Origin: Homarus americanus
Lineage: Eukaryota > Arthropoda > Malacostraca > Decapoda > Nephropidae
DNA: 64,000 bases
Assembly: GCF_018991925.1 (NCBI RefSeq)
Contig: NW_024737068.1
Span: 9,714,388-9,778,387 of the forward strand
Direction: 5' to 3'
The translations under genes and the position numbers were made by a program. How positions within the stretch are numbered: the stretch's first letter is position 1; each line of letters starts with the position of its first letter. Shown in pieces: positions 1-12,161 of the stretch. The notes beneath the pieces were generated by a model. It was not told where the DNA came from, did not search any database, and worked only from the letters and a program-made list of their open reading frames with translations.

Positions 1-158
1 ATATCGTAGGGTTACGCAAGTACTTAGGCCGGGGTCAGGTCTTGACCTGCGGTGTGTCAACCTGTGGTGTTAGGGTACCACGCGGTCTGTACTGTACTTG
101 CTGTTATATGTGATGTAAATCTGGGCTGTAAGCTTTGGTCTGACAATCAATCATTACA
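1..158. repeat. Direct repeat, copy 1 (partner at 6162-6318)
   Basis: This stretch matches 6162-6318 in the same orientation with about seven substitutions by eye (roughly 95% identity). It may extend left of the window. The two copies bracket the CR1-type LINE, and copy 2 runs straight into a 21-bp minisatellite where copy 1 continues into a hairpin. Inside it, CAGGTC-TT-GACCTG is a small palindrome. No coding potential is seen. Confidence 0.85.
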
Positions 159-354
159 CCTCCCGCCAAGACCAAAGCTTCATCACAGAGGCTGATGTCA
201 CATATAGACAGCAACATCACGTGTAGTATCAAAGATAGTCCCTGGGGCGATAACATAGTCTCACATTTACAAGCAACAATCTCATAGGTGTATGTTTTTC
301 TACTGGCGCTAGTTTGATCTGACAAAGCTCACTATACCTCCCGCCAAGATCAAA
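130..354. repeat. Two related hairpins around a CCTCCCGCCAAG motif
   Basis: AAGCTTTGGTCT (130-141) pairs perfectly with AGACCAAAGCTT (169-180). A second, shorter hairpin pairs TTTGATCT (313-320) with AGATCAAA (347-354). Both have CCTCCCGCCAAG just before the right arm, so they look like two copies of one small foldback. Function unknown. Confidence 0.6.
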
Positions 355-861
355 GCTTCTATACCAGGAGAAAAAGGAAACATAGCAAGTGAACATAGAA
401 TGACAAAATCCTTCATGTCTAGCATTGTATCCGAGACAAACTTGCAAATCAAAACAACAACAGGTGTTACATCTCCTTATCAGCCCATGTCAAAATGATA
501 ATTCATCTCAGTCAGTAATATGGCTACAACATCGTGCAAAACATTGATAAAATGAACTCATAGAAAAAAGTGAGACCAAAAAAAAAAACATTCTTTGTAG
601 TAAACATCAACAAAAATCAGAGAAAATACTTCAAAATACATAAAAAAATGCTCCTACTTCACATGTTAGTGGTTTCATATCTTTTTATTATACATCAACA
701 ACATCAACAACATCAGTACATTAGTTGGGTCCAGCATAGCTCACTTCTTCCATCCAGCTGGTATCTGAAAAATAGGGGATGCCGGCAGTACAGCAGCTGT
801 GGTGGGTTGGTCCTTCTTCTAATCCACCTCTTCATCGTCGACTTTCTTCGAATGTCAGCAT

Positions 862-966
862 AGCACATCGTCTGTCTTCTTTCTTCACGTAGCACGTCTT
901 CTGTCTTCTTTCTTCACATAGCATGTCTTCTGTCTTCTTTCTTCACATAGCACGTCTTCTGTCTTC
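862..966. repeat. 29-bp tandem repeat, about 3.5 copies
   Basis: Units of about 29 bp, each with TCTTCTGTCTTCTTTCTTCA followed by an AGCACG or AGCATG block, repeat in tandem in a pyrimidine-rich stretch. The remaining sequence from 360 to 1376 holds nothing I recognise. Confidence 0.7.
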
Positions 967-1380
967 AATACCACACCTTGTAGGTCGTGTTTCCACACCT
1001 TCTGACTTCTTCTCACTTCCTCCTGGTTTCTATACTATTCCAGACGAGTTTTCTGTCCCATCTGCATTCTTCGTCTACGTTTAGAGCCTCATTTTCAACA
1101 TCTTCTAGATGAATTTTCTGTACCATCTTCCTTTTTTCTCAGTACATCATCATTTTCACATATTCCAGACGATTTTCTGTTCATCTGCCGTCGGCCCTCT
1201 CCGGCCGGGATGAAGGCCGGTCCACTGCTTGAGCTGTCATCTCCTTAGATGACACGGAAGGCAGGTTCCGCGGACCAGGGCTCACCCTCCGTACGTGAGT
1301 GTCGGCGAGACCAAAGACCCTCCTGTCTTACACCTTCCACAGTGGTGAATCCCTCCCTGGCTGGGCTCACCAGCGTTAAC

Positions 1381-1429
1381 ATAAGAACATAAGAACATAA
1401 GAATGGAGGAAACTGCCCATACTGGGCAG
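1381..1429 (-). other. LINE 3' end: stem-loop and three 8-bp terminal repeats
   Basis: CTGCCCA (1413-1419) and TGGGCAG (1423-1429) form a perfect 7-bp stem with a 3-base loop between the ORF2 stop and the element end. It is followed on the minus strand by three copies of an 8-mer of the type GTTCTTAT (1381-1404). CR1-type LINEs are known to end in short 8-bp repeats, and 3' hairpins are used by some LINE reverse transcriptases as recognition sites. Confidence 0.75.
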
Positions 1430-1448
1430 TCCCATTTACACCCAACCC

Positions 1449-4246
1449 CTATTGACCCCTATTGCTCATATAATCATCCAACCTATGTTTGAAGCTATTC
1501 AGCGTATTCGAGTTAATGATGATATTTGGTAACTTGTTCCATTCATCCACTACTCTGTTTCCAAACCAGTGTTTACCTATTTCGCCCCTAAATCTAAATT
1601 TGTCTAACTTAAAACCATTGTTACGAGTTCGCTCCTGATTGGATAGTTTGAGTACCTTTGCAATGTCCCCTTTGTTTAGCCCTGCCTTCCATTTATACAC
1701 CTCTAACAGGTCGCCCCTCGCTCTACGTCTCTCGAGGGAGTGCAAATTAAAATGCTTTAACCTGTCTCTATACTCAAGGTTCCTAATGCCCGGGATTAGT
1801 CTTGTCATTCTCCTCTGAATTCTTTCCAAGGATTCTATATCCATTCTGTAATACGGTGACCAGAACTGAACTGCGTAATCCAGGTGCGGTCTCACAAGCT
1901 CAAGATACAGTTTTAGGATGACCTCGCTAGTCTTGTAACTAACACTCCTTTGTATGAACCCAAGTACATTATTAGCCTTGTTACGAGCAAAAACACATTG
2001 TTTACTTGGCTTAAGGTTCCTACTTATCATTACTCCCAAATCTCTCTCACAGTCGGATATGGCATCGTTGTTCATCTGGAATCTGGTTTCCCTGTTTACA
2101 TCTCCTATACTGAGTACTTTACATTTGTCCACGTTGAATTCCATCTGCCATTTTTCAGACCACTCTAAAAATTTTTTTACATCTTCCTGTAGTTTTGCAG
2201 AGTCCTTGTCAGATTTAATAACACGTCCTATCTTAGTGTCATCAGCAAATATACTTATGTTGCTGTCTATGCCGATATCTATATCGTTTATGTATTTAAA
2301 AATCAATAATGGTCCAAGTACTGAGCCTTGGGGAACTCCACTAGTGACGTTGCTCCAATGGAACTAAGTGCCGCTGTTTCCTGTCCTGTAACCATGCCCT
2401 AATCCACTTAAGGATATTAGCTTTGATGCCATGTGCTTCTACCTTTCTAATTAGTCTTTCGTGGGGGACTCTGTCGAAGGCTTTGCTAAAGTCGAGATAT
2501 ACCACATCAAAATTGTGCCCCTCGTCCAACAATTCGAAAACTGATGAAAAGAATGTTAATAGATTAGTTAGACATGAACGCCCGCTTGTGAAGCCATATT
2601 GGGAATCATTGATCAACTTGTGCTTCTCCAGGTGGTTTCGAATAGAGTTTGAAATGATTGATTCTAGTAGTTGTCCTACTATTGATGTTAGGCTGATTGG
2701 GCGGTAGTTAGAGGATAGTGATCTAGCCCCCTTCTTGAAAATCGGTATTACATTCGCTATCCTCCAGGATTCTGGTACTACACCTGCTTTTAAGGACATG
2801 TTAAACAACTTAGCTAAGGGCACACTAAGCTCTTCCTTACATTCCTTTAATACTCTGGCAAATATCTCATCGGGACCAGGTGACATATTAGGCTTTAGTT
2901 TGTCTATTTGCTTACTAACATCTTTACTAGTCACTACTATCTCGCTTAATTTGTTTTCTTCACTATCTCTGAACAGAGTCGGTGCCTCGGGTGTCATGTT
3001 TAAATTTTCGGTGGTAAAAACTGTTGAAAAATATTTATTCAAATTATTGCTCATTTCTCCGTCGTTGTCAGTGAGCTAGCCGGTACCTGACCGTATTGGT
3101 CCAATCCTTTCTCGTGTTTTAGTTTGATACATTTGGTAGAATCCTTTGGGGTTTGTCTTCGCCTCCCTTGCTATCCTTACCTCATTATTCCTCTTGGCTT
3201 TCCTTATCTCGGTTTTAACCCTACTCGCCAATACCTTATAATAATCCTGGAGGTAAATTTCGCCATGATTTATCCTTCTTCCTATAGCCTTCCTTTGGCC
3301 AATGATGTTCTTTAAATAATTATTTATCCATTTAGGGTCATTTTTGTCTGATCTGAGTTTTTTGTATGGTATGTTCTGCCTTTGTGCATAAAGTAACGCA
3401 TTATCTAAATTGTCGTGGAACTCGGCAATCTCAGATCTCGTTATCAGGTCGGTGTCATCTGTCAGGTTCACGCGACACCCCTTCTCTTAGCTGCCTCTTT
3501 AAACTGTCAAAGTTTGCCCTTCTGAAATCTGGTACTTTAGTGGAATTTTCCTTATGTCTGCCCTGAAAATCTAGCTGGAATCTAATTTCTTTGTGATCGC
3601 TGTTTGCAAGTTCATTCCCTACCTCGACATTGCTAATGAGGTTTTCTCTGTTTGACAGAACTAAATCGAGTATATTATTACCCCGGGTGGGATCGGTTAT
3701 ATGTTGACTTAGGAAACAGTCCTGGATCGTTTCGAGAAAATCCTCTGATTCTGAGTTACCCGTAAGGTCAGTCCAATCTATTTGGCGAAGGTTAAAGTCA
3801 CCTACTATACAGACTTTGTTGTGTATGGATGCCCTGCGCATTTCATCCCAGATAAGTCTCTCATTGACTCTATCAAGATTGGGAGGTCTATATATTACTC
3901 CTGTGATTAATTTTTCCCTACCGTCAATTAAGTCTATCCAAATTGTTTCTGTATTCCGCTCAGTTTTTATTTCCTTATTTATTTCACACTTCAGATTATC
4001 CCTGACATAGATTGCTACTCCGCCTGCTTTCCAGGTCTGCCTATCGGTATGGAACAATTTGTAACCCGCAATTTGGTATTCGACCGGTAACTCAATTGAG
4101 TCTAGGTTGATCCATGTTTCAGTGAATGCTATTATGTCGATTTTTTCGGTACATACCAAGGCCCTAATATCATCCATTTTGTTTCTCATACTTCTACTGT
4201 TTGCATAAAAGACATTTAAGTTAGTCGTGTTCTGAGTCCTCCCTTT
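1449..4246 (-). pseudogene. LINE ORF2: endonuclease-reverse transcriptase, frameshifted
   Basis: The endonuclease part (about 4246-3460) begins near LNVFYANSRSMRNKMDD and keeps the AP-endonuclease blocks AFTETW, GDFN and NSDHKE. A linker follows in another frame (3471-3076) and ends in an in-frame TAG at 3076. The reverse transcriptase resumes at 3054 with NYRPISLTS and YLDFSKAFDRVPH, shifts frame again near 2350, then shows GVPQGSVLGPLL and the catalytic FADD. The C-terminal domain ends NRGQ at 1449. So there are two frameshifts and one stop, while the endonuclease and polymerase catalytic residues all survive. The exact start codon is unclear because the frame is open upstream of 4189. Confidence 0.88.
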
Positions 4247-4500
4247 ACGTCCTCCCTTTACCGCGTTTAGGTTTAAACTCCCTGTCTAATTTAGTTTTGT
4301 CATCATTCCTAACACTATTTCCCTGTAATCTTTCACCTTGTTTACCCGCTCCCACTGCAGTCTCCTCCACCCCGTGCCCATATGTTCCCCTAGCAGTTTA
4401 AAGACATAGATATCTTTTGAACTGCCCCTTCTAGAGACCCAGCCAGGGTTGCCACCCCATCCCGAGACAGGTGTACCCCATCCCTAGCATAAAGGTCCCT

Positions 4501-5230
4501 TCAGCCGTAGAAGTTGTCCCAGTTGTTAATGAATGGGACTGATATTGACTTGCAATATCCGTCAAGACGGCCGTTGACACCAACTGCCCTTGACAACCAT
4601 TCATTGCTAACTCTCCTTCTAGGCAGGACACCACATATGATAGGGATCCCTCCCTTAGTCCTAATACGATCTATAGCTGTCTTGAATTTATCAAGAAGCT
4701 CTTCACTCCTACACCGGGCAATATCGTTGCCTCCTGCACTGAGGCAGATAATGGGTTTGTTCCCATTACCAGACAAGATATTGTCCATCCTGTCAACTCT
4801 ATCCCCCACCCCAGCCCCTGGCAAAAACACCCTCATCCTATTTTTATTTTTACCACAAAAAGCCCTGTCCAAGTACCTTACCTGTGAGTCACCAACAATT
4901 AAAGTTTTTTTACCTTCCTTGTCAGCCCTATCCCTGACTGTACTAACGTCCATTTCGTCTATCAAGGGACTCAACGAGTTGGTACACTTAGCTGTTGTTG
5001 CCATTGTTGTATCATTGGTGTGTTTCTTGACCACCAGCTTGGTAGTCCCTCTCCTCACAACCTTCCATTCGTCATTCACCGGCTTTCCCTGTCTTGTTTC
5101 TTCCTTCATCTTTGCTATCTCTTCCTTTAATTTCAAGATTTCTTGCTCTAATTTTGGGGTTTTTCTCTTTGGTATTCTCTAATTCAGCCCACAGAAGGGC
5201 ATAACCCCGCTTACAAGTAGCACTAGCCAT
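4501..5230 (-). pseudogene. LINE ORF1: coiled coil plus SGNH-esterase-like domain, one frameshift
   Basis: The ATG at 5230 begins MASATCKRGYALLWAELENT. Near 5160 the frame shifts by one base into a Lys/Glu-rich heptad stretch (EQEILKLKEEIAKMKEE), a likely coiled coil. The C-terminal two thirds carries TLIVGDSQVRYLD and, later, CLSAGGNDIA, which resemble the GDS and GxND blocks of SGNH hydrolases. Such an esterase-like ORF1 is known from CR1-type LINEs, where it is thought to act with the element RNP. The frame ends with a stop at 4501. ORF2 starts about 250 bp downstream. Activity of this copy is unlikely because of the frameshift. Confidence 0.8.
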
Positions 5231-6161
5231 ATCTGGTAATTATCCCCGGGAGCGGAGCTAAGCTGCCTTGACCTTTCCCCTAGTGAGGTCAGAACACAAC
5301 GAACCAGGTGTTATGGCTAAACAAGGGAGGGTATAGGTTTACGTTAAGTACACTGTTACCAATAACAAGGGACGAGGAGGACGTGGGTAAACGTTATAGT
5401 TCGCTGCCACCAATGTAATGAGACAAATAAACAAGAAGATTACATATATAAGTAAGAAGTATAGAGAGTAGGAATGTAAAGAGAGGAACAGCTTGGTAGC
5501 GTGGCCGGGATGTTATTTACTCAGTGTCAATACGCTTATCTTCTTATCTCGTATGTCAATACACATATATTACTTCTTAAAGGGACAACTTGTTAAACAC
5601 CTCTTCGACACAACTATTTATTAATTCTCTTAATGACATGGACACATCAATATCACTATTATATCAGGGTATTAATACGTTAGGTCTAACGTTACTCGAC
5701 ACTGACTCTCGGATACAACATGAATGAATACACTTCCCACAATAGGTAATTCACCCTTGGGATAGTTCTGACAAGACTCACGTGTACCCTGACGTAGGCC
5801 CAGTGGATGCTTGGCTGGGCTGCCTCCTATGGGAGGCTTCTGCTTAGCTGGGGTCTGGTCGGGAGGTCCCCCTCCCGACCTGGGGAGAGGACAAGCGTGA
5901 CTCTGAGAATCTCCAGAGTAATGTTCGAATGTTCGAATGGCAACCAGGATCAGAATGATAATGGGAATGATAATAGACGGGACTGTAGGGCCTTTATATA
6001 GGGTCGGCCCAGCCGGCTTTTGACTTCTAACCAATTATCACTAAACTGGTTAGATCTGGACAGGTGTTTGCCCAGGTGAGGTCATGTCTCAGAACAATAG
6101 TGCTTTGTAATTATTACCGCCCGGGTGGGTCTTGGCCAGGTGTGGTTTCCTTAACACGGTT
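5231..6161. other. No gene recognised; two perfect hairpins
   Basis: No coding region is supported. Two strong hairpins lie close together: GCCTCC/GGAGGC (5822-5827 and 5832-5837) and GGTCGGGAGG/CCTCCCGACC (5857-5866 and 5871-5880). The part next to the LINE may be its 5' UTR. Confidence 0.5.
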
Positions 6162-6318
6162 ATATCTTAGGGTTACGCAAGTACTTAGGCCCGGGTCAGG
6201 TCTTGACCTGCGGTGTGTCAACCTGTAGTGTTAGGGTACCACGCTGTCTGTACTGTACTTGCTGTTATATGTGATGTAATTCTGGGCTGTAAGCTTTGAT
6301 CTGGCAATCAATCATTAC
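6162..6318. repeat. Direct repeat, copy 2 (partner at 1-158)
   Basis: About 95% identical by eye to 1-158. It ends in AATCAATCATTACA, directly followed by the 21-bp minisatellite, so the array begins exactly where homology to copy 1 stops. Confidence 0.85.
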
Positions 6319-6634
6319 AATAACAACCACGACCATGATTATAACAACCACGACCATGATTATAACAACCACGACTATGATTATTACAACCACGACCATG
6401 ATTATAACAACCACGACCAGGAATATAACAATCACGACCATGATTATAACAACCACGATTATAATTATAACAACCACGACTATGTTTATAACAACCACGA
6501 CCATGATTATAACAACCACGACCAGGAATATAACAATCACGACCATGATTATAACAACCACGATTACGATTATAACAACCACGACTATGATTATAACAAC
6601 CACGACCATGACTATAACAATCACGACCATCTGG
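6319..6634. repeat. 21-bp minisatellite, array 1 (about 15 copies)
   Basis: Units contain ACAACCACGACCATGAT within a 21-bp period, with variants ACTATG, ATTAT and CAGGAAT. Because 21 is a multiple of three and the unit has few stops, long frames are open on both strands (heptapeptides such as IITTTTM or CYNHGRG). I treat these frames as a by-product, not as genes. Confidence 0.93.
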
Positions 6635-7281
6635 AAACGATATGAGCCGGACTGCGGCTGCGTGCAAGCCAAGCACGAGCGTTCGAACTTTCACGCCTCA
6701 GTAAACTGTACCACCCGTCTCGCCACCGGGCACGAAGGGCCCACGATCACCTGTCTAATATACTATAGGACTAGCCGTGTGTGTATCTGTTCTGGCCAGC
6801 CGAAACGGCACAATCGTTTTTCATCAAACTTGGTCGAAAAATCTCATAAAATTCGAAGAGTGAAAAATAGCTGGTCTCATGTCGATGGATTCTTTAGGAA
6901 GGCATTAATTAACCATTTTATTTACTCTGGCAACAGATGTCACTGTACGCTGTCAGCAGGCCGGACGATTGCAGTTATGGGACGACTCTCTGCTCCTCCC
7001 CCCACTTTTTCTCTTAGCCTACTTTTTTTTTAATGTTGTTTGGATTAGTTAAGCATGGAAGATGAGTAAATAGAAGAAAAAAAGAAGAGGAAACAGAAAA
7101 TAGTTAGAGATAACAGGTGGGGGGGAGCTGAGTTTCATCATGCGTCTGGATGAGCAGTTTCAACGTTACCAGAGCATTTTCGGACCTTACGAGGCTACAG
7201 TGTATACTTATTTCTCTCCTTATGGCGAATATTTCTTTAACTAATTATTCTAACCTATAGTATATTAGATACTGTAAGTAT
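6635..7281. other. Spacer between minisatellite arrays, no gene
   Basis: The segment GGGCACGAAGGGCCCACGAT (6728-6747) recurs with one change near 8251, and TCTAATATACTATAGG (about 6755-6770) recurs near 8028. The two arrays therefore share flanking sequence and may be two copies of one longer repeat. No open frame of interest was found outside the array. Confidence 0.5.
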
Positions 7282-8022
7282 CACGACAACGACCGTTATT
7301 ATAACAACCAAGACCATGATTATAACAACCAAGACCATGATTATAGCAACCACGACAATGATTATAACAACCACGACTATGATTATAACAACCACGACTA
7401 TGATTATAGCAACCACGACAATGATTATAACAACCGCGACTATGATTATAACAACCACGACCATGATTATAACAACCACGACTATGATTATAACACCTAC
7501 GACTATGATCATAACCACGACCATGATAATAACAACCACGACCATGATTATAACAACCACGACCATGATTATAACAACCAAGACCATGATTATAGCAACC
7601 CCGACCATGATTTTAACAACCACGACCATGATTATAACAACCACGACCATAATATGATTATAACAACCAAGACCATGCTTATAGCAACCACGACCATGAT
7701 TTTAACAATAACCACGACCATGATTATAACAACCACGACCATGATTATAACAACCACGACCATGATTATAACAACCACGACCATGATTATTACAACCACG
7801 ACTATGATTATAACAACCACGACTATGATTATAACAACCACGACCATGATTATAACACCAACGACCATGATTATAACAACCACGACTATGATTATAACAA
7901 CCACGACCCTGATTATAACAACCACGACCATGATTATAACAACCACGCCCATGATTATAACAACCACGACCATGATTATAACAACCACGACCATGATTAT
8001 AACAACCACGACCATGATTATC
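7282..8022. repeat. 21-bp minisatellite, array 2 (about 35 copies)
   Basis: Same unit as 6319-6634, with a few indels (near 7507, 7652 and 7708) that break the register. Variants AAGACC, GCAACC and ACGACA occur in small runs, which suggests local duplication of blocks. Confidence 0.93.
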
Positions 8023-9397
8023 TAATCTCTAATATACTATAGGAAATTATTTGTATAAGACCGATATAGCTACAGAAAAAATAAAATATTTACATGTTGT
8101 TGTGTATTCTTATTACTGTTTGACTGCTGTTCGCAGGAAACCGATTTATTAACAAGTGTTCATTGCAAGTGCACCGACGTTAAATACAGGCGCGAGGCCA
8201 CTTCTCCAAATATTCCCTCCATTACTCTTTTATCGAATTATATAGTGAACTGGGCACGAAGGTCCCACGATCAGTTGTTGCCAACTATACATAACCCTGA
8301 CAGCTCTGTCCTCTTGTTCAACCTTAATACTGTACAACCCATGTTGTACTGCTCCCCCATTATACTTATGTTTTCAATTCCACTGTAATTTATGTATATA
8401 TTAATAAATAGATAAATAAATAAATAAATAAATAAACTAAATAATAAATAAATAAAATTAATAAATATTGAAGTGATAACCGTGGTAACATGATGAGATG
8501 TTCTTATTACCACCATGCTATTGTACTAATCCAGATGATACTAAATGTTACATAATACTTCCTTGAGATAAATGTATAAAAAATATATCAGGTGCCTAAA
8601 AGAGAGCTCAGGTTCTCAACTGGCTGTTTCAATTCAAAATGTTTCAATTCAATTCAGGTACGTCTTGACCCTTCGGTTCGTCTGTATGATATTAAAGTAT
8701 TTACAACGAGAATCTTACTTCTGAAAAGCAACTGGTATGCCGCACATGAAACAAAACTGTGCCAGAACTTAATAGTATCTAACCTTTGTAGTAAAATAGG
8801 AACAGATGTGATATTTGTAAATATATATTGACGGTATTTGTGTATATTGTACCAAGGCATTTCCCTTTCAGTTGCCATTATCATCATCTCATAAATAAAG
8901 GAATGACGAAAACTAATAATACATTGTACTGTAATAGCCACATCCGTGAAGAGAGTTTATCACTAACAACTGACCAACGCCCATCTGTCGTAATTTCCCC
9001 TGTAGATAACGGTGGGGAACTTTGAAAAAAAATAAGACGCTCTTTTTAAACACCAGACAATAGTGTATGTTTTCTTTGTGTGTGTGTCTCATTGTATAAT
9101 TGTGTGTGTAATTGTAATGGAGAGAGAGAAACTGTGTACGTATTTGATTGAAAGTGGGAGGAGGAGGAGGGGAGGGTGGAGTCGTCAAGTAAACAATCAA
9201 AAACTAAAACAGGTCCTGTGTTCTTGGAACGAGTGGAAACTAGCCTATCCTCTTTCTTTCCACCTTCTTCTACCCCCTTCACTTCTCCTTCTCCACTCCT
9301 TTTCCCATCTCCCCCCCCCCCCTCTGTCCTTGTCCTCAAACTAGTGTATCACCCTTCTCATGTATTTCCTCGTCAATGTTCTTATTGTCCTCCTCCC

Positions 9398-9429
<32 letters not shown>

Positions 9430-9456
9430 ATATTATTATTTTGGTCTTCTTATCTA

Positions 9457-9491
<35 letters not shown>

Positions 9492-11030
9492 GCAACTTCA
9501 CCACCCCGTCTCCTATCACTCCTAATCCTGCCTTAAAAATATTGGGTCTCAAAAACTCGCCTGTGGAACTCCTTAGGTACGTACTGTACATACGACTCAC
9601 CACCACCAACCTTGGGACAGAGAGAGAGTGTGTGTGTGTGTGGGAGAGCTGGCTTGCTTGGATCAACAGAAGATTTTTTTTCCCATCAAGAACCAAGGGG
9701 CTGAAATTTAGGGACACTACTGACATAGCTGTTCACTTTTATTAAGTGAGGGCCAGATTAGTGTCAGCCCTAAATGAAATCCACTGCATTATATTACGTG
9801 AATGTAAAGCCAGTAGTAAACAATGTAATCTGCAAAACTTTGTCATAATTGTTTGTCACAAAGAGAAATAGGGAAAAGTTTAAAATTTTGCCATAATTAA
9901 TATTAATATGACTATTAGACTTGTATGTTGCTACATATATATTTTTTTCTTTCGGATAGTTCTTGTTTTTCCATATTTTAACTCAATCCTAAAAATCGAT
10001 ATGGGGACATTTATGGTAACAGGTATCCTAAACAAGCCGATAAATATACATTATTAATGTTAATATCACTGTATTTCATATGAAAGTCATGAAAGAATAA
10101 GCCATGATTCCCATACCCAATTGAGAATAAGATTAGCCAATTGCTATTAGGATCCCTGACTACTGCATCTTACTGAATATAGTATCTTTGGTAATAATAA
10201 AATGACCGTAGTTAAGTGTACTAATAATAAAATTACCGTAGTTAGTTTTAGCAACATTGAAGTAATAATGGTCAGGCCACGTGAGATATGTTTGATCTGG
10301 TCTTATACTCAAAGAGTTAAACGATACACTTTTCAATTTCTCGAAGGTTCACATCATTTTATTCTACCATCGTCGCTGGTGAGCTGAAAACTCACGGAAT
10401 TTTCAGGTTAAGATAGATTAAGTTAAGTCAAGTTTAATGAAAACAAATATTAAAGATATATTTTCATACTCGCGAGTACAAATTCAATTACATTTAATCT
10501 GTAGCGAAATATATCACTTCTTTTCCTTTAATATCGGAGGAAATACCCATATTCTACTGATTGATTCATCCTAATTTCTAAATGTGAATAAGTCTTGCTG
10601 TTGTATGATCGAGGTAGTTGTTAGGTGCGTAACTAGGTTAGTAAATATACCTTTTCATCAGAAATTAAAATTACAGGAGATACTGTACAGTACAGAAGGA
10701 GTCATGTTGGTAAGAGTATAGCCTATCTCTTTCTTGACGTTCAGTCAGATTTAAATGAAGGATTCTCATGTCGTGTAACAATAAGTGTAAACATTAAGAG
10801 CACCTGAAGATTAATCCCTCCTTCAGCTTAATTAACTTTAAGATTAACCATCCTAACACTAACGTAACCTTACCTAACCAAACCAGTAATAGTGGAAGGG
10901 ACGGTTAGCAGTAGAAATAACTTATGGAGTTCGTTCATGTTTTGTAGAGGTGTTGTTTGGATAATAAGTAAAAAACAAACAATATGACAACTTTTTTCCT
11001 TTAAGTTTAAGTATTTTTTTCTTCCGTGCG
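8023..11030. other. Mostly unrecognised DNA with short microsatellites
   Basis: Seen here are an AAAT-type run (about 8395-8465), an (ATC)n run (about 9398-9430), a (TC)n run (about 9455-9492) and a short (GT)n run (about 9630-9641). The half-element at 10799-10880 is listed separately. Open frames are short, overlap on both strands and have no recognisable domain. Confidence 0.5.
10799..10880. repeat. Half of a CACCTGAAGATTAATCC inverted-repeat element
   Basis: The block CACCTGAAGATTAATCCC followed by AACCT-like repeats matches the left ends of the elements at 17356, 19684, 27537 and 58329. No right end is seen here. Confidence 0.55.
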
Positions 11031-11158
11031 CCATAAGTCCAAACTCTCGTGAGGTATAAGTCCAAACTCTTGGTGTCATAAGTCCAAACTCATGGTGTCA
11101 TAAGTCCAAGAGTTGGGTGTCATAAGTCCAAAACTAGTGCATCCTAAGTCCAAACTCA
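11031..11158. repeat. 22-bp tandem repeat (CATAAGTCCAAACTC-type), about 6 copies
   Basis: The phrase CATAAGTCCAAACTC recurs about every 22 bp with variation (GTATAAGTCC, CCTAAGTCC). No coding role is apparent. From 11159 to 11639 nothing else is recognised. Confidence 0.75.
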
Positions 11159-11639
11159 TTTTGTAATTACAGAACTTCCGACAAGTCCAACAATATCAAG
11201 ATATAATCTATAATAATAAAAGGACGTGTCTAAATCTCTGTTCCAGCCACAGTCCAAAACGGAAGCAATTAGATATCTTTACACATACATTTTACATGGG
11301 TCCCAAGATTGTGCTCCTTATTATTGACCATGGACCTCTGGGTGGTCCGGTCAAGAACCAAAATCTTCATTGACTAAGATATCGCTACGGCGATTGCGAC
11401 AGATGGCAATTTGAGACAGTCAAGGTTGGGTTAGGATAGGTTGAGGTGGTTACTCGTGTCAGGGAGGACAAACTTTGACAGTCAAGGTTATACAGTATAT
11501 ACCTAACCCGAGTGAAGCCGGGTAATTTTGTTAGTCACCAATGTGGTGAAGGACTTGGGGGTAGGTTGGGCAGGAGTCGAGTCCGTCTAGGACTCTAGGT
11601 CATCCACCTCGTCTCTCGCTGACCTTGTGTACCTGGAGG

Positions 11640-12125
11640 AGCTTATGCCACTCCTACCAGTACTACCACCACCATCTCTACTTACCACTACCATCACTAC
11701 TTACCAGTACTAACGTCAAAACTTACCACTATGACCAATACCTACCAGTGGTAGTACTACTTACCACTACCATCACCACCATCACTACTTACCACTACCA
11801 TCACCACCATCACTACTTACCACTATCATCACCACCATCACTACTTACCACTACCACCAATACCTGCCAGTACTACCACCACCATCACTACTTACCACTA
11901 CCATCACCACCATCACTACTTACCACCACCACTACCTATCAGTACAGTACTAGCACCACCATCTCTACTTACCAATGCCACCACTACCTACCAGTACTAC
12001 AACCAGCATCACTACTTACCACTCCCACCACTACTTACCAGTACTACCACTACCATCACTACTTACTACTACGACTACTACCTACCAGTACTATCTCCAT
12101 CACTACTTACCACTACCAATATTAA
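11640..12125. repeat. CCATCACTACTTACCAC-type minisatellite
   Basis: A CAC/TAC-rich tandem repeat built from ACCATCACTACTTACCAC and ACCACCATC blocks. The same type of sequence resumes at about 14955-15300, on the other side of the LINE at 12162-14562, so the LINE sits inside this array. Confidence 0.85.
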
Positions 12126-12161
12126 CCCCAACCATTTTTTTTCTAATAAATCTGTCCTCCA

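Larger units (their letters stand above)
1377..5230 (-). mobile_element. CR1-type non-LTR retrotransposon (LINE), damaged
   Basis: On the minus strand the order is an ORF1 with a coiled coil and an SGNH-esterase-like domain, an ORF2 with an AP-like endonuclease, a reverse transcriptase and a C-terminal domain, a short 3' UTR with a stem-loop, and a terminal 8-bp repeat. This plan is that of the CR1/L2 group. The 3' end is sharp at about 1381. The 5' end is at least 5230; the sequence beyond it (to about 5670) may be 5' UTR but I cannot fix the boundary. Frameshifts and a stop in both ORFs make this copy inactive. Confidence 0.88.

Noticed and set aside
6296..8025. CRISPR-like array
   Set aside because: The unit is 21 bp with no unique spacers, and the DNA is from an animal genome.
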